A DNA stretch of 64,000 nucleotides from Xenopus tropicalis (Eukaryota > Chordata > Amphibia > Anura > Pipidae): contig NC_030678.2 in assembly GCF_000004195.4 (NCBI RefSeq), positions 64,537,378 to 64,601,377 on the forward strand, given 5' to 3'. The notes beneath the pieces were generated by a model. The model saw only the letters and a program-made list of their open reading frames with translations, was not told the origin of the DNA and made no database searches. Positions 1 to 10,934 of this stretch are shown piece after piece; the first letter of the stretch is position 1, and each line of letters opens with the position of its first letter. Made by a program: the position numbers and the translations under genes.

Positions 1-190
1 TATAGCAAGAAAGGCAGTGGGTACTGATATCCCAGGCACATTATATACAGTGAGATGGAGTCTGTATTTAAAAAACCAGCACATTTTATACAGTGAGATG
101 CAGTCTGTATTTACAAAACCAGCACATTATATGCAGTAAGAGGCAGTGGGTACTGATGGCAGATATTCAGGCCCTGGCACTATAACACTG
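1..190. repeat. short tandem units of a dispersed frog repeat
   Basis: Units of about 45-60 bp share 'cattatatacagtgaga', 'gcagtgggtactgat' and 'accagcacattatat'. Related units recur at about 30060-30290, 58680-58870 and 60600-60660, so this is a dispersed family. Truncated by the window edge. Confidence 0.55.
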
Positions 191-895
191 GCACTGATAC
201 ACAACATTGGCTCCATTGTAACTAGAAATTAACAAACAATGACAAAAGTAAAAAACAAAATAGTAAGTGCAAAAAACAACAAATATATAAAAGCACAATG
301 AGCTTTTTAATGGGGAAAGAGTTTCTTACCATCCATCTGTCAGGGTAGGGGATAGGGATATTATAAATATCAGGTAAAAAAAAATTTAATTTCAACTAGT
401 GATTCAGCCTTTAGAAATGTATAATACCTGTGTATAGTACCTGCGTATAGTACCTGTGGGAGTGGGATGAAATCTGCAGCAAAAGTTGAGAGTTGGTTTT
501 CAGGTAAAGTTTACAGTCTGCAGATTCTTCTTTTCAGTCTTCATTTCTGCACGGCCTTCAGTTTGCAAAATCTCCCGATCCCTGTGTGCATCTGTGCTTT
601 GATTGGTCAAATTACTGTCTGTCAAGAAAGCTGTGCTCTGATTGGAGAATCCAGAAGAAGAAAGATCCAGTCGGAGCATAGCAGAATCGGCTTGCAGGAA
701 CAAAAGATTTGCAAGACAGTGCAGAAAAAGAGTGAGGTTTTTTTTTTTTTTTTAATGTGCCAAGCAGGTTTGGGGAGGCTTAGCCTCCCCTAGCCTTATT
801 GAAAATCCGCCTATGGCTAGACTATACCCTGGGGCCTCTGACCTACAGAAAATTATTTTAAGCAAACAACAAGGGGTCTGGCAGTCCCCAATACT
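191..895. other. unassigned stretch
   Basis: AT-rich DNA with a T run at 739-754 and two copies of 'tgattgg' (near 601 and 638). The 108-codon open frame here shows no domain. The end near 765-825 ('ggaggcttagcctcccc', a small palindrome) may be the edge of an unidentified repeat. No gene supported. Confidence 0.4.
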
Positions 896-1551
896 AACTG
901 GAATTATCTCGCTGTACATTTGAACTGCATCCTACAGTGGAACCTGGGGAAAGTAAACAAAAATCTTTGGTTTAATACTGAACAACACTTTTCTCTAATT
1001 CCCCTTTTTAACACCATCTGGGCCTCTACAAAAAATATCCCTAAAGACCTTACCAAACACCCACTCAGTGTAGCCACACTTTGGCTATGGAGAGAGAGAA
1101 CAAGACTAGATGGCATCTATCTACAACACCTTCACCCTTAGTACCCATAACGGGTAATCTAGACTTTAAACCCAAGTATAGATGAAAAGGCCTTTGCTCA
1201 CTGGGTACAAAAGGGCAATAGACCTACTATATTTTCAGATTTGCTAATAAATAATACCCTTACAACTAATTCAGGCATCAAAAAATACAAACACCCAAGA
1301 GATTTTTGGTGCTACAAACCATTATGCCATTGGTAGGAAAATCTGATACTTCAGCCAAACAAGATTAAAAGACTTCTTTTCACAATTTATAAAGGACTGA
1401 TATCAAATACACTAGAAACCGACAAAACAGTGGAAAGAAAGTGGAAAAGAGAATTTAAAATTGGTATGCCTAAAGAGGACTGGAATATTTTCTATAGGTC
1501 TATGCATAATAGTTCTATTGCATCTAAAACCCAGGAAGCTAATTTTGATTA

Positions 1552-2136
1552 ATTAAAGGGGATATATACCATACATTTTTACAATGCACTAAACCATGTA
1601 AAATAATGTAAAATAGAAGTAAGTGCTTTTATTTTAATACTTTTGGGTTCAAATATGTCCATATGCTTGAAAACTGTGCTCTACCCAGACCTTATGCCAC
1701 CTTCTGGTTTAGACTCTTCAGTCTGTGGCTCTGGGCTGCTGCCCCATAGATTTCAATGACACAACCTCACCTACTTAAAGTGCAGTGAATATGCATAGAG
1801 TGGGTGGGGTTTAGCGATGTCATAGGCAGTCAGTTCTGCTCTACTCGCTCCTTCCCCCCCCACCCAGAGAGACACACAAGGAAGAGGAGGGGTTTTCCTG
1901 TCAAAGCCTGTCAGTGAGTGCTGTGACCACTTCCTGTGGGAGACTAAAGTGACACTCCCATATTTCATATTGCTCTGGCTTCAGACTTGAGAGGTTGTGT
2001 ATGCAGCTCTCATATAATGCAGTTTTAGGAGGTAAATGCTTTAAAAACATCTTTCTTTCTGCATCATTTCACATTCATCAAAGATGAATATTATACCTGA
2101 ATATGAACTTTATATAAAATGTCTCTTTTAAGTACA
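1552..2136. mobile_element. T2/Kolobok-like MITE inserted in L1
   Basis: Begins TTAAAGGGGATATATACC and ends near ATGTCTCTTTTAA, with terminal TTAA and imperfect inverted ends, typical of T2/Kolobok-type elements. It interrupts the L1 remnant. Exact right end uncertain by several bases. Confidence 0.5.
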
Positions 2137-2589
2137 ATATACCCTAATGTATCAGATAAATGCAGATACTTGAAACAGACATGTTCTATTACACATATAT
2201 GGTTTGAATGCCCTTTGGTTAAATTTTTGTTGGAAAGAAGTAATTAAAGTGTTTCAAAAGGTTGTACTACAATATAACACAACTGTTGGCAGGTGGTAAC
2301 AAATCAATTGACATTATATATGGTACAGGCGGCAAAAGCATTAACCCCTTTACTGCCAACGGCATACGGCGTTGCAGTAAAAGGCTTTATCTGCCAACAA
2401 CGTGCACCGTACGTTGTTTGGCAGATAAATATTTTAGCAATGACAGCCCCCTGGGCAACGAGCCCGGGGGGCTTTCATGTCGCCCTGCTTCTTGCTTCCC
2501 CCCCAGCACCGGCCCACTGACTTCCTGCACATGGAGGACAAGGACTGCAGCACCAGGACCAAGCAAGCTTAAGGACAGGCAAGGGTGAG

Positions 2590-2800
2590 TTTATTGCATT
2601 TATACACACTTACACTTATTTACATACATTTACACACACATACAGCACACAATTTTGCAGGTTTTTTTTGTTCTTGTTTTTCATTTTGCACACTTATATA
2701 CACCTATATACACTTATATACACTCATATACACACTTACACACTGTAACACAACTTGTGTACGCATGTACACACATGTATACACAAACACTTTTTTTTTT
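2590..2800. repeat. low-complexity (tatacac/ttacac) tract
   Basis: Imperfect short-period runs of 'acacttata' and 'tatacac' type, followed by a T run near 2791-2801. Lies inside the piggyBac-like element. No coding meaning although frames are open. Confidence 0.6.
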
Positions 2801-3039
2801 TACCGCTTTGTTTTTAGTTTCTTTTCCCCAAAAAATTGTTTATTTTGACAGCGTGGATCAAATATTCTGACCACTAATTACACTGTTGTGTGACTTATTT
2901 TGTCGTTTCACTAATTTGCACAATTTTTGTGGTTTTATTGCATTATATCTCTGTATTAGTATTTCTGATCTGTTTTTAGCATAGTTTTGCCATGTGTAAC
3001 TTTGGTGTAGAAAAATAACTTTATTTTGAATTCATCAGA

Positions 3040-3989
3040 ATCAGAATCAGAATGTGTACTTTCCAAAAATATATGGTTTTCTGGGTTTTTCTGTATAGTT
3101 AGGGAGTGTTACGGCAAATAATACGCTGACAGGGGGCTCTGTATGCAAAAGCTATGTTGGCAGGCGAGAAATCCTTATGTGATATTTCCATTTTGGGGTC
3201 AGTACATACCGCAGACTTTGGTATATCTATGCATATTGGGCAAACTGTAGACCTTAGGTGTTTCTATTTGGGGTGATTTGCCTCTGTATGCAAGAAATTG
3301 TGTTAGATAAATGCGGCAAATTGCAACATTTTTAGGCGATTTTCTGAAATGTCATAAAAATCGGCAAACGGGAAAGCTTTGCGGCTTGGTACTTTGGAGT
3401 AAAAAGAAATGTGTACCCATTATAGATTCAGGAGAATGTGTACTTTCCAAAAATATATGGCTTTCTGGGGTGAGGTTACTTTTTTGTAGCATTATCCCAC
3501 ATAAAGGATGTAAATGTGTTGATTTTGCAGGAGCTGAAATGACAGATCATATGGGGGTATGTTCCCATTGGGGCCCCTACATGCCACATATTTGGGTAAA
3601 CCCATACATATTGGGTATCAAACTGTTCAGTGGACCCCTGGCGTTCAAATTTAGGGTGTTTTATCTTGGTACCTAATGATACGTGGGAGATAAAATGCTG
3701 CAAAGTAGAATCTTTGAGGGGATTTTTGGAAATGTTATCAAAATTGCCAAATTTAGGAATGCTTTACAGCTTGGTACTTTTTAGTAGAAAGACATGGGTA
3801 CCCATTTTAGATTTGGGAGAATGTGTACTTTCTAAAAATATATGGCTTTCTGGGGTGAGCGTACTTTATACTAGCTTTATTCCACATATAATGATGTAAA
3901 TGTGTTGATTTTACAGGAGCTGAAATGACAGAAATGATAGATCATATGGGGGTATGTTCACATTGGGGCCCCTACATGCCACATACTTA
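3040..3989 (+). repeat. internal direct repeats of the Uribo-like element
   Basis: About 390-bp units repeating 'gtgtactttccaaaaatata', 'ggctttctggggtgag', 'gatcatatgggggtatgtt' and 'cccctacatgccacata'. Units start near 3050, 3433 and 3818, with a final part after 5497. Similar units on the opposite strand occur at about 31400-32560. Confidence 0.6.
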
Positions 3990-5494
3990 CCGTATATACT
4001 CGAGTATAAGCCGATCCGAATATAAGCCGAGGTACCTAATTTTACCTAAGAAAACTGGAAAAATTTATTGACTCGAGTATAAGCCTAGGGAACCCCTCCT
4101 AGGGTGGGAAATGCAACCGCTACTGCTAAGTTTCAATAATCAAATAACAGATAAATAAATAATAGATAACTTTAGGGAAAGAAAAATGCTACAGCAGCAG
4201 ACAAAAGCAAGTTTGGGAAGGCTAAGGAAGCTGCCATACTAATTATCAAGTATTTGCCATCCTGCTGTGTGCTTTGTGCTCGTCCCATTGGTTCTGTGTG
4301 CTGTGTGTGCTCCCATCATTAGTGAATCTCCATTACCAAAAATAATTACTTACAAATCCTAAGTAGGCACAGTGCATCATTGGAGCATTTTTATTTCTAA
4401 AGATCTGCCCTTAAAAGTTTTTTTTTATACTTTTTTAGCGGTCTTTTTATGTGCCTTTTTTAGTGAATGTGCCCCCACTGTGACGCGCCGCGGCTTGATG
4501 TGTGTCCCATCGGTTCGGTAATTAGAAGCAGTAACAGAGCGCGTACGTCCCTTAATGGTGCAGCACACGTCTCGCATGATGGCTTTAAAGATCTTGAGTT
4601 TTAAACTTTTAGGTCAAGAATTCAAGAACCCAAATAATCTGAAAACCCCTGGATTAGTGCATTATCATATAACTAAAAATGTGCAGTCTATAGTGATTGA
4701 GAGCTCACAACTTCATTGTTTTGAGTTTTATGAGTTTGTAGCTGAGTTGAGTGTAGTTGAGTGTGCAATTCATCATAAGGCAATGCAAAAAAGAACAAAA
4801 ACAAATGTTGGCTCATTCTGGAGCTTCTTTGTTATCATTAATGTTGCAGGTTCTCACAGTTTAATCACTATCTTGTTAAAACCAAGATTTTCGTTACAGA
4901 CAGAAAATACCTAAGCAGCCATGAGACAGAGCTGACAGGTCGAGAATGCATGTGGCATGAAGCAGTAACATAGTCCGTATGTCCCTTCATTGTGCACCGC
5001 GCGACGCATGTCTAGCAATGCGCACGCTACACCATTAAGGGACATACACTTTCCTTCTGACCTGTCGGCGCGAATGAATGTGGCGCGCCGTGGCTTGAAG
5101 CACGTCCCATCGTTCCGGTATTTAGAAGCAGTTACAGAGCGCTGTGATGCCGTGCGCATGTGCGCCGCGTGCTGCACCGTTAAGAGACATTAGCGCTCTG
5201 TAACTGCTTCTAAATACCGTAACGATGGGACGTGCATCAAGGAAAGTGTATGTCCCTTAATGGTGTAGCGTGCGCACTGCTAGACGTGCGTCGCACGGTG
5301 CACAATGAAGGGACATACGGACTATGTTACTGCTTCATGCCACATGCATTCGCGCCGTGTGTCTGCACAAAGGGAAGGTGGTCCACGGGGGGACGCAGTG
5401 CTGACTACCGTAAACACTCGAGTATAAGCCGAGGATTACTTTTTCAGCACATTTTTTGTGCTGAAAAACTCGGCTTATACTCGACTATATACGG
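3990..5494 (+). mobile_element. TA-flanked foldback DNA transposon, copy 1
   Basis: Starts CCGTATATACTCGAGTATAA and ends with its complement ...TATATACGG, flanked by TA on both sides. The neighbouring direct repeat of the host piggyBac supplies an uninterrupted version of the site, confirming a TA duplication (mariner-type target). One end has the 'ccgatccgaatataagccga' subterminal block, the other a compact foldback with 'ttttcagcac...gtgctgaaaa'. The interior carries a large palindrome at about 4940-5360. No transposase. The superfamily (Tc1/mariner-like) is inferred from target site only. Confidence 0.72.
4940..5360. repeat. ~420-bp near-perfect palindrome inside the TA-flanked element
   Basis: Outer arms ('gtggcatgaagcagtaacat' and its complement) and inner arms ('cacgtcccatcgttccggta' / complement) fold around a centre near 5155. 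It is CpG-rich relative to surroundings. A third, degraded copy of part of an arm sits at 4490-4580. Opposing open frames here are artefacts of the symmetry. Confidence 0.75.
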
Positions 5495-5918
5495 TAGGTA
5501 AACCTATACATGTTGGGCATCAAACTGTTCATATTTAGGGTGTTTTATTTGGTTACTTTATGACTTGTAGGAGATAAGATACTACAGACTGGAAACTTTG
5601 AAGTGATTTTTTTCACAAATTTTGATAAAAACCAATAATTTTAGGAAAGCATTGCGACTTGATAGTTTTGAGTAGACAGACAATTGTTCCTACTCAGTGC
5701 TTTGGAAATTTGGTAGTGTACTGCTGGGAGTTTTTGACCTATACAAGTGAGAAATATCCATAAAACTATATATATTTGGTATTGGCACATTCAGGAGACA
5801 CGGGACTTTCCAAATCATTTGTATTTTTGTGCATAAAATAATTTTTGTTTCAGGTATGTGTGTTTATATTATGGAAAATTAGATTTTTTAAATTTTTTTA
5901 GACATTTACCTATGGGGT

Positions 5919-6547
5919 TGATTCACCAAAGTGCATTAAAACGAGAACTATTTATAGCATGCCTTAAAAATTTTACTTCATCTTATTTTTCGTGCACGAT
6001 TCACTAAAAGGATACTTGTGTTAATTTAGACGCAATGCTGTTTGCGTTATTTAAGTTGCGAAGACTATTTTCGTGCGGTATTTGACGTAATGCGCGCTAA
6101 TTAACGCAGCATGCACAAATTGTCGCCGCATGTGAAAAAACACACGCCATATTAGCCATACACGCCATTACTTTCGGAAAACTACTGTTCTGAAAATGAC
6201 CATTTCTCTGCAAACTGGAGGATGCATCACTCTTGGGCCAACACATACTTGAATAAATCACACTGCAAAGTCCATATTGTGTTGCCAAAAGCTAATGAAC
6301 TGTAATTTTCTATAATTACCACCTGCCCCAAGTAGGTGTTAATTTTCGCATAGACTAATGTGATATTTAGCGCGTTTAACGTTTCATATGTATTTGTGAA
6401 TCATGCGTTAATACTATTTATATTCGCTAATCAACGCAATGCTTTAAAATTAACGCATTTCGGTTGCACGCTATTTAACGAACGTGATATGGGACTTAAC
6501 GCATGCGACAATACTTAAGCGTTATCGCACTTAAGTGAATCAATCCT
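5919..6547. mobile_element. MITE with GGGGTTGATTCAC ends, in the piggyBac
   Basis: Left end GGGGTTGATTCACCAAAG and right end CTTAAGTGAATCAATCC are inverted. Subterminal DNA is rich in 'ttaacgc/gcgttaa' words. Sister copies at 18067-18535 (partial), 55217-55828 and 59046-60151 allow a 3-bp target duplication to be read, suggesting a PIF/Harbinger-like or related family. Confidence 0.6.
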
Positions 6548-7151
6548 TATATCTTGGTAAAGAACTGGAATTACACCAAAATTCTACCATATTTTGAAAG
6601 CTTAGGTTTTCCTGAAAAAAACAATATATTGTTTTCCTGGGTAAACTAAAAGTCCCCCGAGGAAAGGCCCCTAAAGTGAAACAGTGCAAAATGTTCAAAA
6701 TTTTCTGGCAAGTTCAGCTTTGACCAAAACGGCTGGCAGTGAAAGGGTTAATATTCAAAAAATGGATGAGTAAACATCCTCCAAAGCTAAGTAAATGGTA
6801 TTCCACTATGAAAGAAATCAAGAAATTATAAGAAATCAGAACATTATCAATCCTTATATCTTGGTAAAGAACTGGAATTACACCAAAATTCTACCATATT
6901 TTGAAAGCTTAAGTTTTCCTGAAAAAAACAATATATTGTTTTCCTGGGTAAACTAAAAGTCCCCCCGAGGAAAGGCCCCTAAAGTGAAACAGTGCAAAAT
7001 GTTCAAAATTTTCTGGCAAGTTCAGCTTTGACCAAAACGGCTGGCAGTGAAAGGGTTAACATTAAAAAAATGGATGAGTAAACATCCTCCAAAGCTAAGT
7101 AAATGGTATTCCACTATGAAAGAAATCAAGAAATTATAAGAAATCAGAACA
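6541..7151 (+). repeat. tandem duplication (about 307-bp period) of the Uribo 3' end plus L1 flank
   Basis: 6541-6843 and 6848-7151 are almost identical, with only a few single-base differences. Each copy contains the last bases of the Harbinger-like MITE, the piggyBac 3' terminal region ending TGGCAGTGAAAGGG-TTAA and about 90 bp of L1. The duplication therefore postdates both insertions and leaves two complete piggyBac 3' termini. Confidence 0.85.
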
Positions 7152-7486
7152 CTTTTAGGGATTACTTATAATTGTAGATCATTCCCTTGGCCTCATGCCT
7201 AGGCTCACGCTGAATCAAAATTACTATTAGTGGTCTGAACACCTGAAATGTTAGGATATTACATATTCTGTTTCTGTTTACCAAATTGAAATGAATTGTG
7301 ATATTTGGGGACCTCAGTTCTCCCTAGTTATCTTTTCTCTGAACCCCCCTCTACTGAGTATCTCCTTTTAAGGAATGTTACATACCCCCCCAACTGTCCC
7401 GCGGAAATGCAGAACATTCATTAACCTATCCAGGCCAGCGGGATGCGCTGGCTGCAGCCGAGCGCTCCGACTCCGTCTCTTCTTGA

Positions 7487-7642
7487 GGCTCCTGCTTCTT
7501 ATTTGGCTCCTCGTATGGCCGCGACAGGTCCTTTTATAAGGTTGCGCCCGTGCGTACGTGTGACGTCACACGTATGCACGGGGCGCAACCTTATAAAAGG
7601 TCCTGACGCCGCCGTACGAGGAGCCGAATAAGGAGCAGGAGC
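7487..7642. repeat. long hairpin centred on TGACGTCA
   Basis: About 75-bp arms ('ggctcctgcttcttatttgg' and complement, with 'ccttttataaggttgcgccc' and complement) meet at an 18-bp perfect palindrome containing TGTGACGTCACA near 7559-7570. The arms show a few mismatches and small gaps. Confidence 0.8.
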
Positions 7643-7651
7643 CACAATAGC

Positions 7652-8137
7652 CTATGGGGGGCACTATGTATGGGGGGAATTTTCTATTGGAGGTACTCTC
7701 TATGGGGGCAATTGGGGGGCTACTGTGTATGGGGGGTACTGTATGGGGGCGAACTGTGTAAGGAGGGCTACTGTGTATGGGGGGCTACTGTGTATGGGGG
7801 GTACTGTGTATGGGGGGCACTGTGTAAGGACGGCTACTGTGTATGGGGGGGCACTGTGTATGGGGGGGCACTGTGTATGGGGGTACTGTGTATGGGGGCA
7901 CTGTGTAGGGGGTTCTGTGTATGGGGGCACTTTCTATGGGGGCATTGTGTATGGAGGGTACTTTCTATGGGGGCACTGTGTATGGGGGCTACTGTCTGTG
8001 GGGCAATTGAGGGCATGGTCTATGGGGTCAATTAGGGGCACTGTCTATGGGGGTACTGTCTATGGGGGCAAATGGGGCACTGTGTATGGAGGTCACTGTC
8101 TATGGGGGTGCTGTCTATTGGGCCATGGGGGGCACTA
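7652..8137 (+). repeat. G-rich minisatellite (tactgtgtatggggg-type units)
   Basis: Degenerate 15-19-bp units, each with a run of 4-7 G on the + strand, repeated about 28 times. Many adjacent G runs make G-quadruplex formation possible. Open frames of 121 and 188 codons here are only read-through of the repeat. Confidence 0.85.
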
Positions 8138-8375
8138 TTTTAAAAATGAATTTTTAAAATGGGGTGTGGCAATTGAGGCGTGGCCACAAAGTGGGCGTGG
8201 TCGAAAACATTTTTGTCCCTCTTTTCATTTTTCAAATGTTGGGAGGTATGATGTTATTATGTTATCACGGTCATGTATGATATTGTGTTAAACCTATGCA
8301 ACCCCCCTGCTTTTTACCTTCCTTTTTGTTAACCTTCCCCCCTTTTTCTTTGAAAATAAAAGAAATTAAGAGTCC

Positions 8376-8910
8376 ATAATGTATTTGTGAGTTCATCTAA
8401 CTGGATAATAGATTTATTTCTGTACCCAGCAAATTTTCTCCCCATTAATCAAACAAACAGAAAAGAATTAAGTTGAATGGAATGGCTTTAAATTATCATG
8501 GTTTGGTGTAATTCCACCAAATATAATGGTACTCATGCCCAGTCTACTATATAGGGTTCATTTTTTTATCACAAGAGCAGTGTGCAAAGTGTGATTTTTT
8601 AACACAGTTCATCATATTTTTACCCAGAATGCAGCTTAAAAAAAAGTCTGCATGTGATTTTTATGTGCAAGTCTGCTGCACACATTGATACTGTCTGCAG
8701 TAGGAACCTTGGAAGTACTTTTTTCAAAGGTTTCAGCTATGTAGAGAAAGAGAGACAAGCAGTGTTGGGAAAGAACAAAAGTTTATGGTATTCTGCTTAG
8801 GTGAGGTAATGCTTCCAATCTATCCATTACTGCAGTTATGTTACTTACATGTCTGGGGTTCATGGAGTGCTCAATGGCAATATCAAGTGACACAGTGTGT
8901 TGTGGAATGC
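8376..8910. other. unassigned stretch
   Basis: No repeat ends, exons or structured sequence recognised. Confidence 0.4.
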
Positions 8911-9969
8911 TTAAAGGAGAAGTAAAGGTAAAAACTCAGAAAGCTAGAAAGGTCTATGTAAATACAGCCATAAGCACTCACAAAAGTCCTTTATCTTGTC
9001 TCCTTTTTGTAAACATGTTGTTCTTATTTCCTGTACAGTATGTGCAGCTCTTTCTTCTCTCCCCTCTCCTGCTCTCCCCTCCCATAAGAATGCCAAGAAC
9101 TCCCACCCTTAGGAATGTGTGATCTGAGCTATACTGCAGGAAGCTTTCTCATAAAGTGCTCATGTACAGGGGTCTTGGTGCAGGGATGTGGCATTATGGG
9201 AATTTCGTTTTGAGAGCTCAGTATTTTTTTTCCTATGAGGTTTCTGATCATCTGAACAGGCAAAATATGGGGAGACTTAAAGGACATGTAAAGCCTACAT
9301 TTGCCTACAATGTATATCAATTGGGCACGTCTCCCCCACCCAAATGGCATCATTTGTACTGCATAGCTCCCCTCCGTTTGCCAGCACCATTACATTTTCC
9401 TAAAGAAAATAGAAGCTTTCACCCGGTGGCCATTTCATCTCATACATAATCAGATACATTTAAATCTGCAAACAGCATACACAGACCCTTATTCAGCATA
9501 CATTTCATCAAGAATGCAGGCTCACACAGGCAGAACTGTATTTGATAAAAGTTCTGCTTTGTTTGAGCTGAGCTCAGGAGAAAAAAATTGAAGCAGACAG
9601 CTGAATTTCTATGGGAAGCAGCGATGCCATCTCTTCACTGGCTGCTAGACTGGGTGGCATGTTTAGTAATCTTGAGCTTAGAACAACTGAGCATGCCCAC
9701 AAGCCAGAAGTCAAAGCAAATTCCTGAGGGAGGGGGCCGAGTGTGTTACAGGAGGAGAAGGAAACCTAAGTGATTAAGGGGATGCTGCAGCCATACTATT
9801 AACCTCTCAACAACCAGTGTGGCAGGTACTGAAAGATTTTAAAGTGGCTGTTCACTGATTACATTTTTGTGTGCGGGGTTTACATGTCCATTAAGGGCAC
9901 TATTGAGAGAACTGAAGGTATGCCTGTAACTTGAGATTAACACTTTATTAGCCTTTTCTTCTCCTTTAA
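8911..9969. mobile_element. T2/Kolobok-like element with a second nested inside
   Basis: Outer ends TTAAAGGAGAAGTAAAGG and CCTTTTCTTCTCCTTTAA are inverted and begin or end with TTAA. It contains a complete second element (9277-9894) and is related to 11063-11538 ('aaaggtctatgtaaatacag' shared). Confidence 0.7.
9277..9894. mobile_element. nested T2/Kolobok-like MITE
   Basis: Starts TTAAAGGACATGTAAAGCC and ends ...TTTACATGTCCATTAA. A partial, inverted sister copy lies at 56276-56863 and shares 'caaatggcat', 'ctgagctcag' and the same end. Confidence 0.75.
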
Positions 9970-10344
9970 GGCCACAATATGACATGAAATGGTGGAGGTC
10001 ACTGTGTCTATCTTTTGGGGCACTTTGTAAGTCTGATGCTATCATTCCAAACATTAAACCCGGCCCTAGCCCGGGCCTAGGGTGGCAGGACTTCAGGGGC
10101 GGCATGCCACCTAACTGCCTGTAAATAGGGTCGGAGCACTGGGGAAGTGCAGGCAACCTGCGCACCAATCCTCAATGAGGGAAATTTGTGCATGTGCGCG
10201 CAAAAGGGGGATGGGCGATGATGTGGCAAGATGGGCCTAGGGGCTCCCAATATGCAAATCTAGGCATAGATATGTTTTGTACAATGGTCATAGTATTTGT
10301 GTGTGTGTTAGGGGATCGTGGCCACAGAGAGGGCTTTACACTAA

Positions 10345-10934
10345 GGGGCCCATTTACTTACTCATGAACCGGCCGAATGCGTCCGATTGCGTTTTTTTCG
10401 TAATGATCGGTATTTGGCGATTTTTTTGGAAAATCATCGCAACTTTTTTGTTGCCATTCCGAATGTTGCGCAAAATCTGGCGATTTTTTCGTAGCGTTAA
10501 AACTTGTGCGAAAAGTCGTGCCTTTTTCGTAGCCATTCCGAAAGTTGCGCAAAATGTTGCGATTTTTTCGTAGTGTTTGGATTCATTCAAGCTTCAGTAT
10601 GGTGACTTTTCTTGGGCCAGGTTGGAGCTGCAGGGTGCCATTGAGTCCTATGGGAGGCTTCCAAAATCATGCTAAGTCTGAAAGTTTCGCCCGCCGCTTA
10701 CGAGTGCTCAATACGAAAAAGTCGCGACAAGATACGAGCGAAGCGTAATGGCTACGAAAAACTCGCGTTTTTTCGTGAAAATCGTATTGGTAACGAAAAA
10801 GTCGCGACAATTTCCGAAAAGTCGTAAAGGCGCCAAAAAAATCGCAAAAAATACGAAAAAGTCGCAAAATGTTCGTTTTCCAATCGGAATTTTTCCAATT
10901 CGGATTCGAATTCGTGTCTTAGTAAATCAGCCCC
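10345..10934. mobile_element. Harbinger-like MITE, GGGGCCCATTTAC ends
   Basis: Ends GGGGCCCATTTAC / GTAAATCAGCCCC, flanked by TAA and TTA. The interior is made of many 'gcgattttttcgta' / 'tacgaaaaagtcgc' words in both orientations, forming a large imperfect hairpin. Same broad family as 31636-31966, 42896-43226, 46036-46408, and fragments at 28680-28910 and 58480-58660. Confidence 0.65.

Larger units (their letters stand above)
2345..6747 (+). mobile_element. non-autonomous piggyBac (Uribo-like) element, 4.4 kb
   Basis: Flanked by TTAA at 2341-2344 and 6748-6751. The ends are inverted: CCCCTTTACTGCCA on the left and TGGCAGTGAAAGGG on the right. The subterminal region holds the characteristic 'gacagccccctgggcaacg' block and, at the 3' end, 'aaaggcccctaaagtgaaac', both matching my recollection of Xenopus Uribo piggyBac termini. 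No transposase frame survives. The interior carries direct repeats of a 'gaatgtgtactttccaaaa' unit (about 3040, 3433, 3817), plus an inserted TA-flanked element (3990-5494) and a Harbinger-like MITE (5919-6547). The host L1 frame reads AKA-LIF across the empty site, confirming TTAA duplication. Confidence 0.8.
7381..8250. mobile_element. DNA element with CATACC...GGTATG ends, in L1
   Basis: Ends are inverted (CATACCCCCCCAACTG / GTTGGGAGGTATG). The 6-bp sequence ATGTTA flanks both sides (7375-7380 and 8251-8256), consistent with a target duplication. The 3' part ('gggcgtggtc', 'tttgtccctctttt') matches a common Xenopus repeat. Interior: a hairpin (7487-7642) and a G-rich minisatellite (7652-8137). 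Confidence 0.65.
898..8375 (+). mobile_element. decayed L1 (Tx1-type) LINE, split by at least three insertions
   Basis: Remnants of the ORF2 C-terminal region occur at 898-1548 (frame includes WNLGKVNKNLWFN and HPLSVATLWLW), 2158-2340 (THIWFECPLV, the zinc-knuckle-like 'HIWWECP' block of Tx1-type L1), 6752-7374 (AAKALIFKKW, PPKLSKWYST) and 8257-8375 (A-rich 3' end with 'aaaataaaa'). The pieces are collinear. They are separated by a T2-like MITE, a Uribo-like piggyBac and a palindromic-ended element. Several stops and shifts are present, so it is dead. Frame continuity across the 2341 and 6748 junctions shows the piggyBac insertion was clean. Confidence 0.7.

Noticed and set aside
4911..5501. 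Pairs of similar 67-89-codon frames on opposite strands
   Set aside because: Symmetry of the palindrome at 4940-5360 generates the same peptide on both strands.
7670..8291. 188-codon Gly/Tyr-rich frame resembling a low-complexity structural protein
   Set aside because: G-rich minisatellite inside a mobile element; no signal peptide, no splice context.
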